From Verticillium longisporum (Eukaryota; Ascomycota; Sordariomycetes; Glomerellales; Plectosphaerellaceae), in assembly GCA_019188255.1 (NCBI GenBank), contig JAETXT010000002.1, forward strand, positions 2,294,001 through 2,358,000: a stretch of DNA of 64,000 nt. Direction: 5' to 3'. Position 1 is the first letter of the stretch; each line of letters starts with the position of its first letter. A program made the translations under genes and the position numbers. The notes under the pieces are model-generated. The model was not told the DNA's origin, searched no databases, and saw nothing but the letters and a program-made list of their open reading frames with translations. Shown here in pieces: positions 36,661 to 47,149 of the stretch.

Positions 36661-37862
36661 AGGTCACAAGTCGGAGGAAACATACCAAATCAAATCCGCC
36701 CACCGACGTTGACGACAACTGGGGGTGGATCCACGCCTGCCAGTGAAGCGCCCGCCGCAAGCCGCAAATGATACCCATCAATACATCAATACACAACATA
36801 CCCAAGCGAGCGCCCTTGATTTTACTTTGCAATCGAACAATACATCACGCCATCTTTAATACGCGGCTGAGAAAGCTGTTGGGTAACGAAGCGTTCCCGA
36901 CAGACTGTTGTCACCTCGGCCACCGACCCTATTCGTCACACTCTTTCCTGTTTGTCATATATCATTTCTATGATATGCCATGTCTTTGTCTGCCTTACGG
37001 AGCAGTATTTATCCGTTATTCTTTTGCTAGGTGTTTGGCGTTTCGTCTCGTATTGTTTCTTCGGGTTTCATCCGTAATTTACATCTGTCATGCGGCTACG
37101 GCCGTACTGTTGTTTGATACAATGAAAACGGAGAAAAGGCGTGAGGTTTTTCACGACTTTGCTCATGTTGTATCTTGAATATATCGATGACGATTACACA
37201 TACATAAATAATGTCTGCTATGTCGTTCCATCATGTTGACTTTGAACATCCAAGGCTGGATTTTGTCTACAAGACTGTACTGATACAGTTTTCCAAGTCT
37301 CCCTATATGTCAATCTAGTTTTGTCATTGGTCCTCGATGCAGAGTGTCTGGCAAGTGGAGCTCCGACAGATATAAGGCCTTGCTACGGATCATTTGGAGC
37401 ATTCGTTATTGTAGCTGACGATGTGCGAGCGGAGGGCGCCCGCGTCTGGTGCCTCATTACCAGCCCATAATCTGGAGCCTGTAGAGATGCTCGAGGCTCT
37501 GCGTGGCGTTGAATAGAGCTGTCTAGATGGAACTGATCTGCTTGAAGTCTGTATTGACTGAGAAGGCTTGACTCAGCTGCGTCCCAAATGAGAGTGGAAT
37601 CGTTTCGGTTTCTAGGATTGTTCTTGGAGCCTGAGTAATCCGGAGCATGTTGAGGGTTTACGATTATTATACGCCCGAAGCAAAAATTATCTTTTCCCAC
37701 CTAGAACCCGGGTTCGACAAGGGCAGGTATCGTAGCGTCCAAGCAGTCGAAGCGTCGAGGTAAATAAAGATGGATTGTATTGTAGTGCAAGGAACTTCGA
37801 GAAGATTTCAAAATGCCCTCCGCCAACCTGATGTCTAGCTATCCCGCAGACGCACAACCCAG
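36661..37862. other. Intergenic region between convergent genes
   Basis: Relatively AT-rich 3' flank of the 34356 gene and of the reverse-strand membrane-protein gene. No supported gene. Confidence 0.6.
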
Positions 37863-38348
37863 TCATATCGACCACAAGTGACCCAGTATGAGCCCCCCGG
37901 CCACGAAAGCCACAGCTGCTACCTGGACCGGCGATTCAAAGTCCAGAAACACCATCTCGACGAGCCCCTTGCCGTTCCCCCTCCGCGCCGCGACCCGACG
38001 CCGGAGAAGTCCCTTTCCCGCCACCGCCAACGCGACAAACGGGGCCGTGGCCATGGCGGCGAGGATTCCGAGCGGCGAGACGAGGACAGCGGCGATCATC
38101 AGGATGGAGCCGTCGAGCCAGAGGCCCAGGTACATTGCGCGCGTCAACAGACTGTCGGTCGCGGCGCCGGTGATGGATGTGAATCGTTTACCGTACCACT
38201 CGGAGAAGACCATGATGGCGTGAATACTCCCGAAGAGGTAGTAGAACCCCAGAAGTATGAGGGGTATGATGACGGCGAGGTTCCAGGGGCTGTCCTCGGG
38301 TATGTTGGACGCCCACTCTATGAGGGTTTTGACGGAGATGGTGAGCAT
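37863..38348 (-). CDS. Small multi-pass membrane protein, paralogue A of a tandem pair
   Basis: Single exon, 161 aa, function unknown. It has four hydrophobic stretches: LAVIIPLILLGFYYLFGSI, AMYLGLWLDGSILMIAAVLV, SPLGILAAMATAPFVALAVA and VQVAAVAFVAGGLILGHLW. A basic loop (RRRVAARRGNGKG) lies before the last. It shares the order EWYxxRFxSxTG, then TRAMYLGLWLDGS, then LSP..I.AM..AP..AL.V with the neighbour at 38906-39352, so the two arose by tandem duplication. It lies 557 bp downstream of that copy in the same orientation. The open frame and matching paralogue are good evidence that it is real. Confidence 0.75.
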   Translation of the reverse strand: MLTISVKTLIEWASNIPEDSPWNLAVIIPLILLGFYYLFGSIHAIMVFSEWYGKRFTSITGAATDSLLTRAMYLGLWLDGSILMIAAVLVSPLGILAAMATAPFVALAVAGKGLLRRRVAARRGNGKGLVEMVFLDFESPVQVAAVAFVAGGLILGHLWSI

Positions 38349-38905
38349 GGTGTTGATGAGTGGTCGAAATATATGGAACGGGTCGTGTTTGTTTTTCTTT
38401 TTTTGCGTGGTGTCTGGAAAGGCCGTGTTGTGTGTGGCGATGAACTATGTTCAGGCACTTGCTGATGGGTGAGTGAGATGGGATGCAAGTGAGGGGTGAG
38501 GGTGGTTGCGATGACGGATGCCTATGTCTGGTGTCTTGCTGCTAGTCGCGGTCTTAGAGCTTGGCCTTGCGCAGCGATGTCACATGCGCATACGTCTCAT
38601 TCGCCTCCCGCCTGCAGAAAGGACACCAAGATCTGCCGAGAGACTGGCGAAGTCCGAAGGGGATGCAGAGACGCCCCCAAAAAAAAGACCAAGCGCGAGG
38701 TTTCGTGAAGCTCTCGAGGGCGGAAGGAGGCTCGGTGTTCATACTTATTGCGTGGCGTCTCAAAGGAAGGCTTCGTTGTATGTGACTTGTCATTGCTGTG
38801 ATATCCATCATGCGTCGCTGTGTGCAGAGGCTCAGCCGGGCCCTCACGAGCGTAAGTAGCCAATGTCGGCTCATCATTCGTAGACGGCGCCGAAGACGAG
38901 GACGC
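38349..38905. other. Spacer between the tandem paralogues
   Basis: Contains the promoter of paralogue A and the 3' end of paralogue B. No additional gene seen. Confidence 0.6.
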
Positions 38906-39352
38906 TCACTGTCCCTTCTTCTCCTCAGCGACGTTCGGCTTCGTCTTCGTACCGGTGTCCTCGTCGCCCCCCATCCCAAACAGTCCTACCCCCAGCGCGA
39001 TCAGCGGCGCCAGCCCCATGGCCACAATGGCCAGCGCCGGCGACAGCACGACCAGCAGGAGCGCGATCCCGCACCCGTCAAGGTACAGCCCGAAATAGAA
39101 GGCCCTCGAGAGCCAGGTCTTCAGGCCGCTGGCGCCACGCTCAGGCGACGGGCCGGTCACGGAGCCAAAGCGGCCAGTGTACCACTCGGTCCATTGCGTG
39201 ATGACAAAGGCGGCGAGCGCAACGAAGGCGAAGGCGAGGAGGACGAACGCGCCCCAGAAGACGGCCAGGACGGGGCTATCGGGGTCAATGTCGAACCACG
39301 CTGCGATCTCGTCGACGAAGCTCGTTGGGTCCTCCATGCTGGGGCGAGGCAA
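38906..39352 (-). CDS. Small multi-pass membrane protein, paralogue B of a tandem pair
   Basis: Single exon, 148 aa, function unknown. The N terminus is acidic (EDPTSFVDEIAAWFDIDPDS), followed by a long hydrophobic helix (VFWGAFVLLAFAFVALAAFV). Next comes TEWYTGRFGSVTG, SRAFYFGLYLDGCGIALLLV and the conserved LSPALAIVAMGLAPLIALGV. The C terminus is charged and hydrophilic (GGDEDTGTKTKPNVAEEKKG), unlike paralogue A, which has an extra membrane segment. The shared block covers about 100 residues. The start could also be the second Met (MEDPTSF, five codons later). Confidence 0.75.
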   Translation of the reverse strand: MPRPSMEDPTSFVDEIAAWFDIDPDSPVLAVFWGAFVLLAFAFVALAAFVITQWTEWYTGRFGSVTGPSPERGASGLKTWLSRAFYFGLYLDGCGIALLLVVLSPALAIVAMGLAPLIALGVGLFGMGGDEDTGTKTKPNVAEEKKGQ

Positions 39353-40192
39353 TGACTGATGAGAGGGCTGAGTTTGTGCAAGGCGTAGCTTGGCGGAGAG
39401 TAGATGATGATTTTTGGCAGCCTTATCGCCTGGTCAGAGAGAGGTGAAGACCAGGTTAACGCCGAATGCAAAAAGCTCCTTGTCAGGTGCGCATCTATGA
39501 TCGAAGGGAGGACCTGGGTCGAAAGGCGTTCAAATACGCGGAATAGCAGTGAAATGTTGAAAAAGTTGGCGGGGTCTGGGGTAGGTAAAGAAAGTAAGCC
39601 TCGCCCCCCCTCCCCCCTGTATCTGGCTAACGTCACCACAAAAACAGGCCTCGATCAATCAATCCATACAATGCAAATGCAAGCCATGAGAACCTCAGAC
39701 TCGCCAACCAACTGCCTGCGCCAGGCATCGCCCATTGCGCATCATCTTCCCAAAATAACATAAAAAGAAAAGTCAAAACATCACATCACGGCCATCAGAG
39801 CAGTATATTCGAATTCATTCATGTCAACTCAGTCATTGTTTCAATCACCATGAGCACTTGCAAGATCTTTCCCCTTGAATACAAACGAGCGCGCATCCTC
39901 CCATTTCCTCTCCGCTTCTCGGGGTATCCTTTCTCCCCGTAATAATGCCAAAGCCCGTGCGTGCGAGCTGATCAACACCTTCCTTATGCATGCTTCGACC
40001 GAAACACCAGAAATACCGTCTCGCCAGTAACCGCAGCGTCCATCACTAGGTACCAAGTCGTCCATTAACCCTATCCATAAAAGTCGTGTCCGCCCATCGA
40101 GGGGTTTCCAAAGAAGAAGATGAAAAGAGGTATCCCTCCCTCCAGCGCCAACTGGTAGGCAGGTGGCGGGAGTCCGGGGTATCAGACCTTAC
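39353..40192. other. Intergenic region
   Basis: Promoter of paralogue B and 3' flank of the IQGAP gene. No gene supported. A short reverse frame at 39841-40065 has no recognisable features. Confidence 0.6.
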
Positions 40193-43100
40193 TTATTGCG
40201 TCCTGTAGAATTTCTTGTAGAGAAGATGCAGGAGCAGGTTGACGTTGAGCTTGAGGTTTCCCTCGAAAAGGTTCATGAACTGATGCGACTCGAACTGAGC
40301 CTGCAACAGGTCTTCGATGGGCACCTGGGCGCTTGCTCCTGGCATCTGTATGTGTCCGCGGGAACCCTCAATGGCGAACACGCCCACCTCGTCACAGCTG
40401 ATGGTGAGGTTGATCTTGTCCCAGTCACCAACGCCCGTCCAGGCGACAACCACGCCCTTGTCTGCGAGAGCGCGTGCTGTACTTGAAACTGCCAAACTTG
40501 GGAACACGGCCGCTGCGCTCCAGCTCGCGTTGGTGGTTGTACTGCTTGGTAAACGGGACGTAGAATCGCTTCTTGCTGTTGGTGGAGAAAACTCCGTGTC
40601 AGTATTCCTCTCTAATTGCGCAGCCTTTCCAAAGTCGGGTGTACTTACCCCTTATTCTTCTGCAGCGTGGCCATGGCCGATTCGATGTAGTCGTCGTAGC
40701 TCTTGCGCTGCTGTTCCAGGTACTTGGCCTTGTCGTGAAGGTTGGACAGCGTCATGCGGACGCCGTCGATCTCGCGCTGCCGCTGGACCCGCCTGCGGCT
40801 CTTGGTTCGAATGTCGAGTGCGATGGCGTTGAGGATGTCCTGGTAGAAATTGTGCTTGGATATCCTGCCCATGTGCTCGAGCCTCATGACGTTCTCCAGC
40901 GCCGTTCGCTTGAGCTCGTGGTACGTCATGCGAGTGACATCAATCATGTTCGCGTCCGAGTAGGCACCTCGCGAGCCCTTGCTCGAGAAGTCGTCCCGCA
41001 GCACCATCTTCCACTTGTGGTCGTCCTCCGGTGTGATGGGCTTGACCAGGACCTCGAGAAGGTTCGCACCAGACTGCACCCTGACAATATACAACACACA
41101 TCGCTTCGTCTCCATGAAGAGCGCCTTAACCTCCGCATCCGGATCGTCAACGTCGTGCAGCTTGGGCGTCAGGAACATCTGAATATCAGATGAGCCCGCA
41201 GCCAGCATCTCACTCTCGTTGCTCTTGGCACTTCCGAGATCCTGCATGATCTCTCGGAGAATATCGTCCCGGTTGGGGCACACGGACGGCAGTTCGGCTG
41301 CAATCAAGCTGTGGATGGCGAAGATGTCCGTCATTTTGATGTAGAGCGTCGGCCTGTTCTTGGCGTAAAGATCGTTGAATTCATCAATGTCAAATGTGCT
41401 CTCAGCATCGGGAACGGAGATGATCTCGTGCGTAATGTGGGCGAACCGATCAATCGAATCGCCCAAGAAGGCGTTCAGAGGCTGGAGGTAAACATTCTCC
41501 CCACCAAAAGGCCGCCCAGACGCAACCTGGCTGAGGACCTTGGCAACCTCACCCAGATTGCGCTTCTGAAGAGGGCTGAGCTGCTTCTCAATGACACCAA
41601 CATTCTCGGGTGCGGTTACTGCGGGCTGCAGGTAGGATTTCCACAACCAGTTCGTCACCAGTTGCAATATGTGATGTTGGGGTTCCTTCTCGAAGTGTTG
41701 GCAGAGGCTTTCGAACATGTGCCTACACAGGAACCGGAGACCATAAGGCATCTTGGCAAAGAGATCTTCAAGCGCAAACAAGAACTGGTCGCAAATCTCC
41801 CTGAGATCCCGCAGGTGGTCAATGAACAGATCTCGTGTCTCCTGGTCCTTGATTGCGACTTCGCGGGGAACATCCAAGGGACGATGGCTTGGCCGACCGG
41901 TTCGAAGCTCCTCATTGCTGATGGCCGAGCGGTAGATCTGTAGGGGGTCGCTCTCTAGGTCGAGGGCTGGGTCCTCGACAATATTGTCGCGGACCAACGG
42001 GCCGAGCAGCTCGCGGAGGTACTTTCGGTCTCGCGGAGATCGAGCGTAGTTGGAAAGAAGCTTTGACCAGAAGAAATTGCCGCGTAGGTAGTCCTGCACG
42101 TCTCGTGTGCCGTCAATCTCCTCGCGCATCGAACGCGCGATCAGCTTCATCACGTAGTACTCCTCTCATCGCTTTTGGGCATCACCGACCAAGCCCATCA
42201 TAAGGTGCTCGATACGTTTGCATTCCTTCTCCGGTGTTCCCTGTTCTCGGATCCGCTTGAAAACCCTTGCGAGGTATTGAGGTTGTGTCTGGAGATTGAA
42301 GAAGAGCTGCTGGTAGGATTCCAGTTTCTTCCTGGAGCTCTTGTTCAGCGCCTTCAAGTCGAAGTGATTGGCAGAAGAGATAGATGAGTTTGCCAGCAGA
42401 CCGATAGAGTGGCTGCCGTAGTTGCTCTGGTGCCGTACAACCTCGTCCAGTGTGATTTTGTTCTTGACGAGCAGGGCAATCTTGATGTCGAGTTGGTCGA
42501 TGTACTGCTCCAACATCTCGTTCTGCCGAACTTGTTGAACGACCGTCTTGCGCATCCGCTCGAATTCAATCTCCTCGTTGAAATCAAAGTCGCTGTCGTT
42601 GAGCAAATGCACAAAGTTCTTGACGGCGTTAACTGGCGGGTTCTTGCCTGTCGTGAGACTTTTGTAGGCTTCGCCTTGAATCTTCGCCCGGATGAAGCTT
42701 TGAATTTTGACGACTTTCTGCATGTTCTCGTTGAAGAACTTTTGCTTCTCCCTGTACCGAGCCCGAACAAGGAAGGCGTTGGCAGCTGCCTGAATGGCAA
42801 TGATAGATTGCTCTTCCTCTTCAAGCTCAGCAATCACAAAGCCAATCTCCTCTCGAACCATCATAGCCTTTGCTAGAGCTTGAAGTCTGCTTATATCTTC
42901 TGCATGCGACTCGAGCTCTTCGAGTAGTTCCGTGTGTCGTAAGCGGCATAGGTGGCCTCGGATATGGCTTTGCAGACGAGTGATGGCAGGCTCTTGTTGT
43001 GTCAGGGCTTCCTTGTCGGCTGCAAGACGGCCTCGGGTTGCCATTGCACGTATGCAGGACTGCAGCTGAATATTGGCTCCGTCGTGGCTGGCCAATGCCT

Positions 43101-45339
43101 CGAGGGTCTGAGCGACGTCTCTTCTCACGGCTCCCGCGCGAACAAAGGCCTGCAGCTGTCCGAGCTGAGGTGAGTGTTCCTTGAGCTCTGCTTTTGTTGA
43201 GAGAAGAGCAGAACGGGCGACATTGCTACGTAGCTTGGCTTGGAGCGCAGTCCACTGCGGAGCGAAGCCTTGAAGATGCTCCTGGTCGCGGGCGATTTGA
43301 CCCCTCATCAGCAACGCCCTCGCAACCGCTTGCAAGTCGATGATGGCCGGGGCTTGTTGTTCGAGGGAAAGTTGATCCCTTTCAACCCGGCCTCGTAACA
43401 GCATGCCCCGAGCAGCTGCTTGAAGCTGCTGCACCTGACCAGATGTCTGTTGCGTTTCGGTTCGTTGACTGTCGAAGCTCTTTCGGACGAGATAGCCCTT
43501 GAATGCCGCTTGGATGCCCCTTACAGGACCTTCGTGCATAGCGAGCTGAGATTTGGAGTGCTGCACCTCATCACGGACCTTCTTAGCCCGGATAAGGCTC
43601 TGGAGTTCCAAGATATCAGGCTCCAAGCTCCTCAAGAATCGTTCTTTATTGGCGAGTCGTCGTCGGACGAGGAAGCCGCGGGCTTGGCATTGTAGGTTCA
43701 CAGCAAACTTTCTCATCTGGAGCCTGTAGTCCATGATCTGACGCGTGAAGTCGCCACGGATTCGAGACTGCAACTCGATGAGAGCTGTCTCAGAGTTCCA
43801 GAGCTTCTGCATGGTGTCGCCTAGTTTCATTCGCAGCGCAGCGCCTCTGATTTGTGTCTGTAGCTCAATGATGGAGCCCTCGTTTTCAGCCAGCTCTCTG
43901 TCGATGCGCTCTTCTTCCGTCTCTTCCGGCTCGGGCTCAGGCTCAACGCCAAAGTCGGCACCCATATTGCCAAAACTGGGCATGCTAACCCCGAGTTTAT
44001 CGAGTCCTTTCTGCATGGCCTCGAGCTCATGGTGCTCAAACTCCAGCTGACCAACAAGGTTGCCAATGCGGAAGTCGACGATTCCTTTCCTGAACAGCAG
44101 CCAGCTGAGGGCGTGAATGCAATAAATGACCTTGGGGATGTTCTTCTTCTCGTACAAATCGATGAGCTCGAAGCGGAAGAGGTCGGGAAGTTCGACTTCG
44201 TCGAGATATCGGAACAGAATGGCAATATTGTCCGAATGCCGGTATTGTAGCCTTTCGTGACGGAAGATGCGGTACCGACGATCTGGGTTCAACGTCTCCA
44301 CGACCTCAGCTAGGGTGACGCCGTCTCGCAAGGCCTCTTCCAGTTCCACAATGGGCGGAATGTCCCTGTGGATGACGTCTTCAATCCACTCTTTGGCTTC
44401 GCCGACGTGGCAAAGGTATTCGTAGGCCTGAAGGAATTGTCGTTGCTTATCCATCCAATTCCTCCTCCCAGCCGTAGCCGCCACTTTTTGGCCTGCACGA
44501 CCCTTGTCTTCACCTGTCCTCTGCAGCCTGCGTCGACCGCGTAGGCCGACGACCTCCTGTGCGGGAGATGTGATTTTGAAGTCGTCGGCAGAGTCGGTTT
44601 GCGCGAGCTTTGAAAGCGTGCGAAAGTGGCTTGTCGAGGACCTTCCAAAGCTCTGAAGATCGGGTCGCTCAAGTGGCGCGGCGTGCGTCTGGTGTGGGTG
44701 ATAAGGCGAGTTCGCGTGAGGCAGGGCGGCGCTGCCCACGCTGACCGAGTCGGATCGAGTCAAGAGCATAGAGTGCGGTCGAATCGGCGAGGGCCTTGAG
44801 GTGGGCGTTGTCGGCTGAGGTGTTGTTGCCTTGGGCGTTGTGGCCTTGGGCGTTGTAGCCTTGGGCGTTGTAGCCTTCTTGGGTGTAGCTGTGGGCGTGG
44901 GCGAGCTGCTGCCATCGTTTTGCGAGAGTGAGAATCTGCCGACGTCGATGCTTTGGCCGCGGTCATGGCGATAGCTCGTCGGTTTCCGCTCGGGCGAGGA
45001 TGCGGGAGACGGCCCGGCGGGAGCTTGGGGGAGTGGTCGTAAGGACATGCGAGCCATGTTGAAGATGTTGCCCTCCTCCTTCTTCTTTGAACTTGTGAAG
45101 ACGTCATCTTCCAGCGGACGCTGGCTGAAGCGACTGACATCACTCATGCCCCGTTTGTGGGTGTGAGCGGCGGCGTAGCCGCTCGAGGCTGAGGAGTATA
45201 CTGTACTGGCGCGACTGCGCTCGGAGAAATTGGAGTAGCCAGAGGAGGCAGACGACGAGGCAGTCGAGGGTTGCCGGTTGACATTTCCTTCTGTGTCGAG
45301 GTTTTGTGATTGCCTGAGAGGGTGTGTTCGGTACGACAT
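40193..45339 (-). CDS. IQGAP-family scaffold (Rng2/Iqg1 type), with an in-frame TGA and a C-terminal frame break
   Basis: Actin- and calmodulin-binding scaffold of the cytokinetic ring. Exons on the complement are 45339-40649 and 40575-40193, with intron 40648-40576 (GTAAGT donor). The order is a Ser/Thr-rich N terminus with four ATTPK-type repeats; a calponin-homology domain (about residues 300-415, FLQAYEYLCHVGEAKEWIED); at least eight IQ-like repeats (IIELQTQIRGAALRMKL, VNLQCQARGFLVRRRL, VRGIQAAFKGYLVRKSF); a RasGAP-related domain from about 960; and a RasGAP C-terminal domain (RFYVPFTKQYNHQRELERSG). At 42168-42166 a TGA interrupts the frame: GDAQKR, stop, EEYYVMKLIARSM. The same frame continues with conserved GAP-domain sequence for 500 codons. 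A second disruption near 40476-40481 (FGSFKYS to ARALADKG) needs two bases. With these the total is 5076 nt (1692 codons, counting the TGA). Confidence 0.9.
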
Positions 45340-47149
45340 GGTTGACGATGCCGAACGTCGGTTAGGAGGTCGAGGAAAGTTTGCGCTGCAGGTTCATGTA
45401 TTCGCGGAATTCGGATGACCACATGAAGGCGCTTTCGCTGGGAAGGCTCTGGGTCGATGTTCCTCGGGTTGAGCTAACCAAACGACGCTGGGCCAGGGTC
45501 GACTTTTGGGGCTGGCTTGGAATGTGTCGAGGCGGCGGAGGATGCGGAGGGGCGAAGATTTGCTCTCTTGGAGAGTCAAAGTCGAAGGCAATGCCAGAGG
45601 CAGAGTTGGGTCACAACAATGTGGAGTGGTGCGTAGTCGGGGATCTAAGACATGGGCGCGCTCGGCGCGAGGGAGTAGGGACGAGGGAGCAGTGCAAGGA
45701 GCACAGCAGCAACGATGTTGAGAAAGAAATGAATCGTATGGGTTCTCGTCGATAACCTCATGCCCTGTACATGGCGGCCATGTCGCGACCGTAATGTTAA
45801 AAGTGAACAAGGATAACGCAGGAGCAGATGGCAGTCGGCAGCTGGATGGCTGAGGGGTCCATGGATGTTTGGTGCTTTGGAGCAGTGAGTGCCGTTGCTG
45901 TGCTGAGTTTCTGTGTTTGTTTACTGCCTGATGCGGCTAGGCGCAGATGGGTGGGAGGAGTGGAGCGACCGCTGTCTGGCGCTGTCTGGCGCAGGCCTGG
46001 TTTTTGCTAGCGCTGTTACGTCACGTCACACTGAGCCGGCAGCTACCGATAATGTGCCGGTGCTACGGCCTTTGTGCCTGCGACCTTCCTTGCCTTGACC
46101 TGGTGTGTTTCGTTTCGACTGGGTCTGTTGGCAGTGTGAAGGCTGAATGAAGTGTTGCTGTTGCTGTTGCTGCTTTGCCCCTAAACCACCTAGGATAGCT
46201 TCATAGGGCAGTCAGCGATGGCTCGTGATGTGGTGTTAAGCGACTGTTAATCCGAGTACTCAATTGACCAGGAGCAAAGGCACAACACAGTATACCAATA
46301 AGTCCAGACCATCACTTCAATTCGTAACATGTTGACTACGTTTCCACGTGGTTGGACGGGTATTCTGTGCCGTTCCTCCTCTTGTTCAAGCCACGTCCAG
46401 AACAATAAGTGGCGTGCTATCGAGATGTGATATCAGGATAGTCATCAGTCTCTAGAAACCTGTTGGGCTTCTGATAGCTTGACGCTGATGATTGGGCAAT
46501 TGGATGGGATTTCGACCCCTCCCGTTGGCCTGCTGGACATGGCTACACTTCCTGCCCAAAAACACAAGTCACATCGTCAAGGCCTTTCTGCGACGTAAAA
46601 TAAATCGCATCCCCCTTGATGCATTCAGACGGCTCTTGAAACTGGGTCGACCATGTGTCGGAAGGAACTTGTATACCTTTTCCCTTGTCAAAAGTCACGG
46701 CCAGCAGAAGAGAGGGCTGGCGCGGTCATGGAGAAACCGGGGGTCATGGCAAAAGGCGCAATCAGCAAACATGCTTCTATCCATGACAGCCGTGCACAGG
46801 GCACACACCCCTCGCGTGGTGTGGGGCCTGTGCGCTGGAGGCAAGGCGATTGGGCCCTACGACTCGCTGCTGGCCCCCTGCCCCGCACCGCACCGAGTTC
46901 GGGTCAGTCAGCCCAAAATGTGCAGGGTCTGAGCGGGCCTTTAAAAAAAGTTTCCAGCGGGGACCAGTCGAACTTTTTCTTCTCTCCTTCTACTGGGAAG
47001 AAGAGACCAACCGATCGCAGTCATTGAACGAGCCAAGCAAGCATCAGGACTTTGCGTGACGACAGCTTCTTCTTCCTCGCTGCCTTCTCCCGCTTCTACT
47101 TTCTCCCACTCTGTTCCATCACTTTGCTCCAGCAAAGCGAAGAAGAAAA
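45340..47149. other. 1.8 kb spacer between divergent genes
   Basis: Promoter region of IQGAP (-) and IMP dehydrogenase (+). No gene supported. The stretch at about 46970-47145 before the IMPDH ATG is pyrimidine-rich. A TGTTGCTGT-type repeat lies at about 46153-46172. Confidence 0.6.

Noticed and set aside
37700..37735. Possible tRNA-like GGTTCGA box (ccgggttcgac)
   Set aside because: No matching A box or acceptor stem found nearby; no tRNA fold could be drawn.
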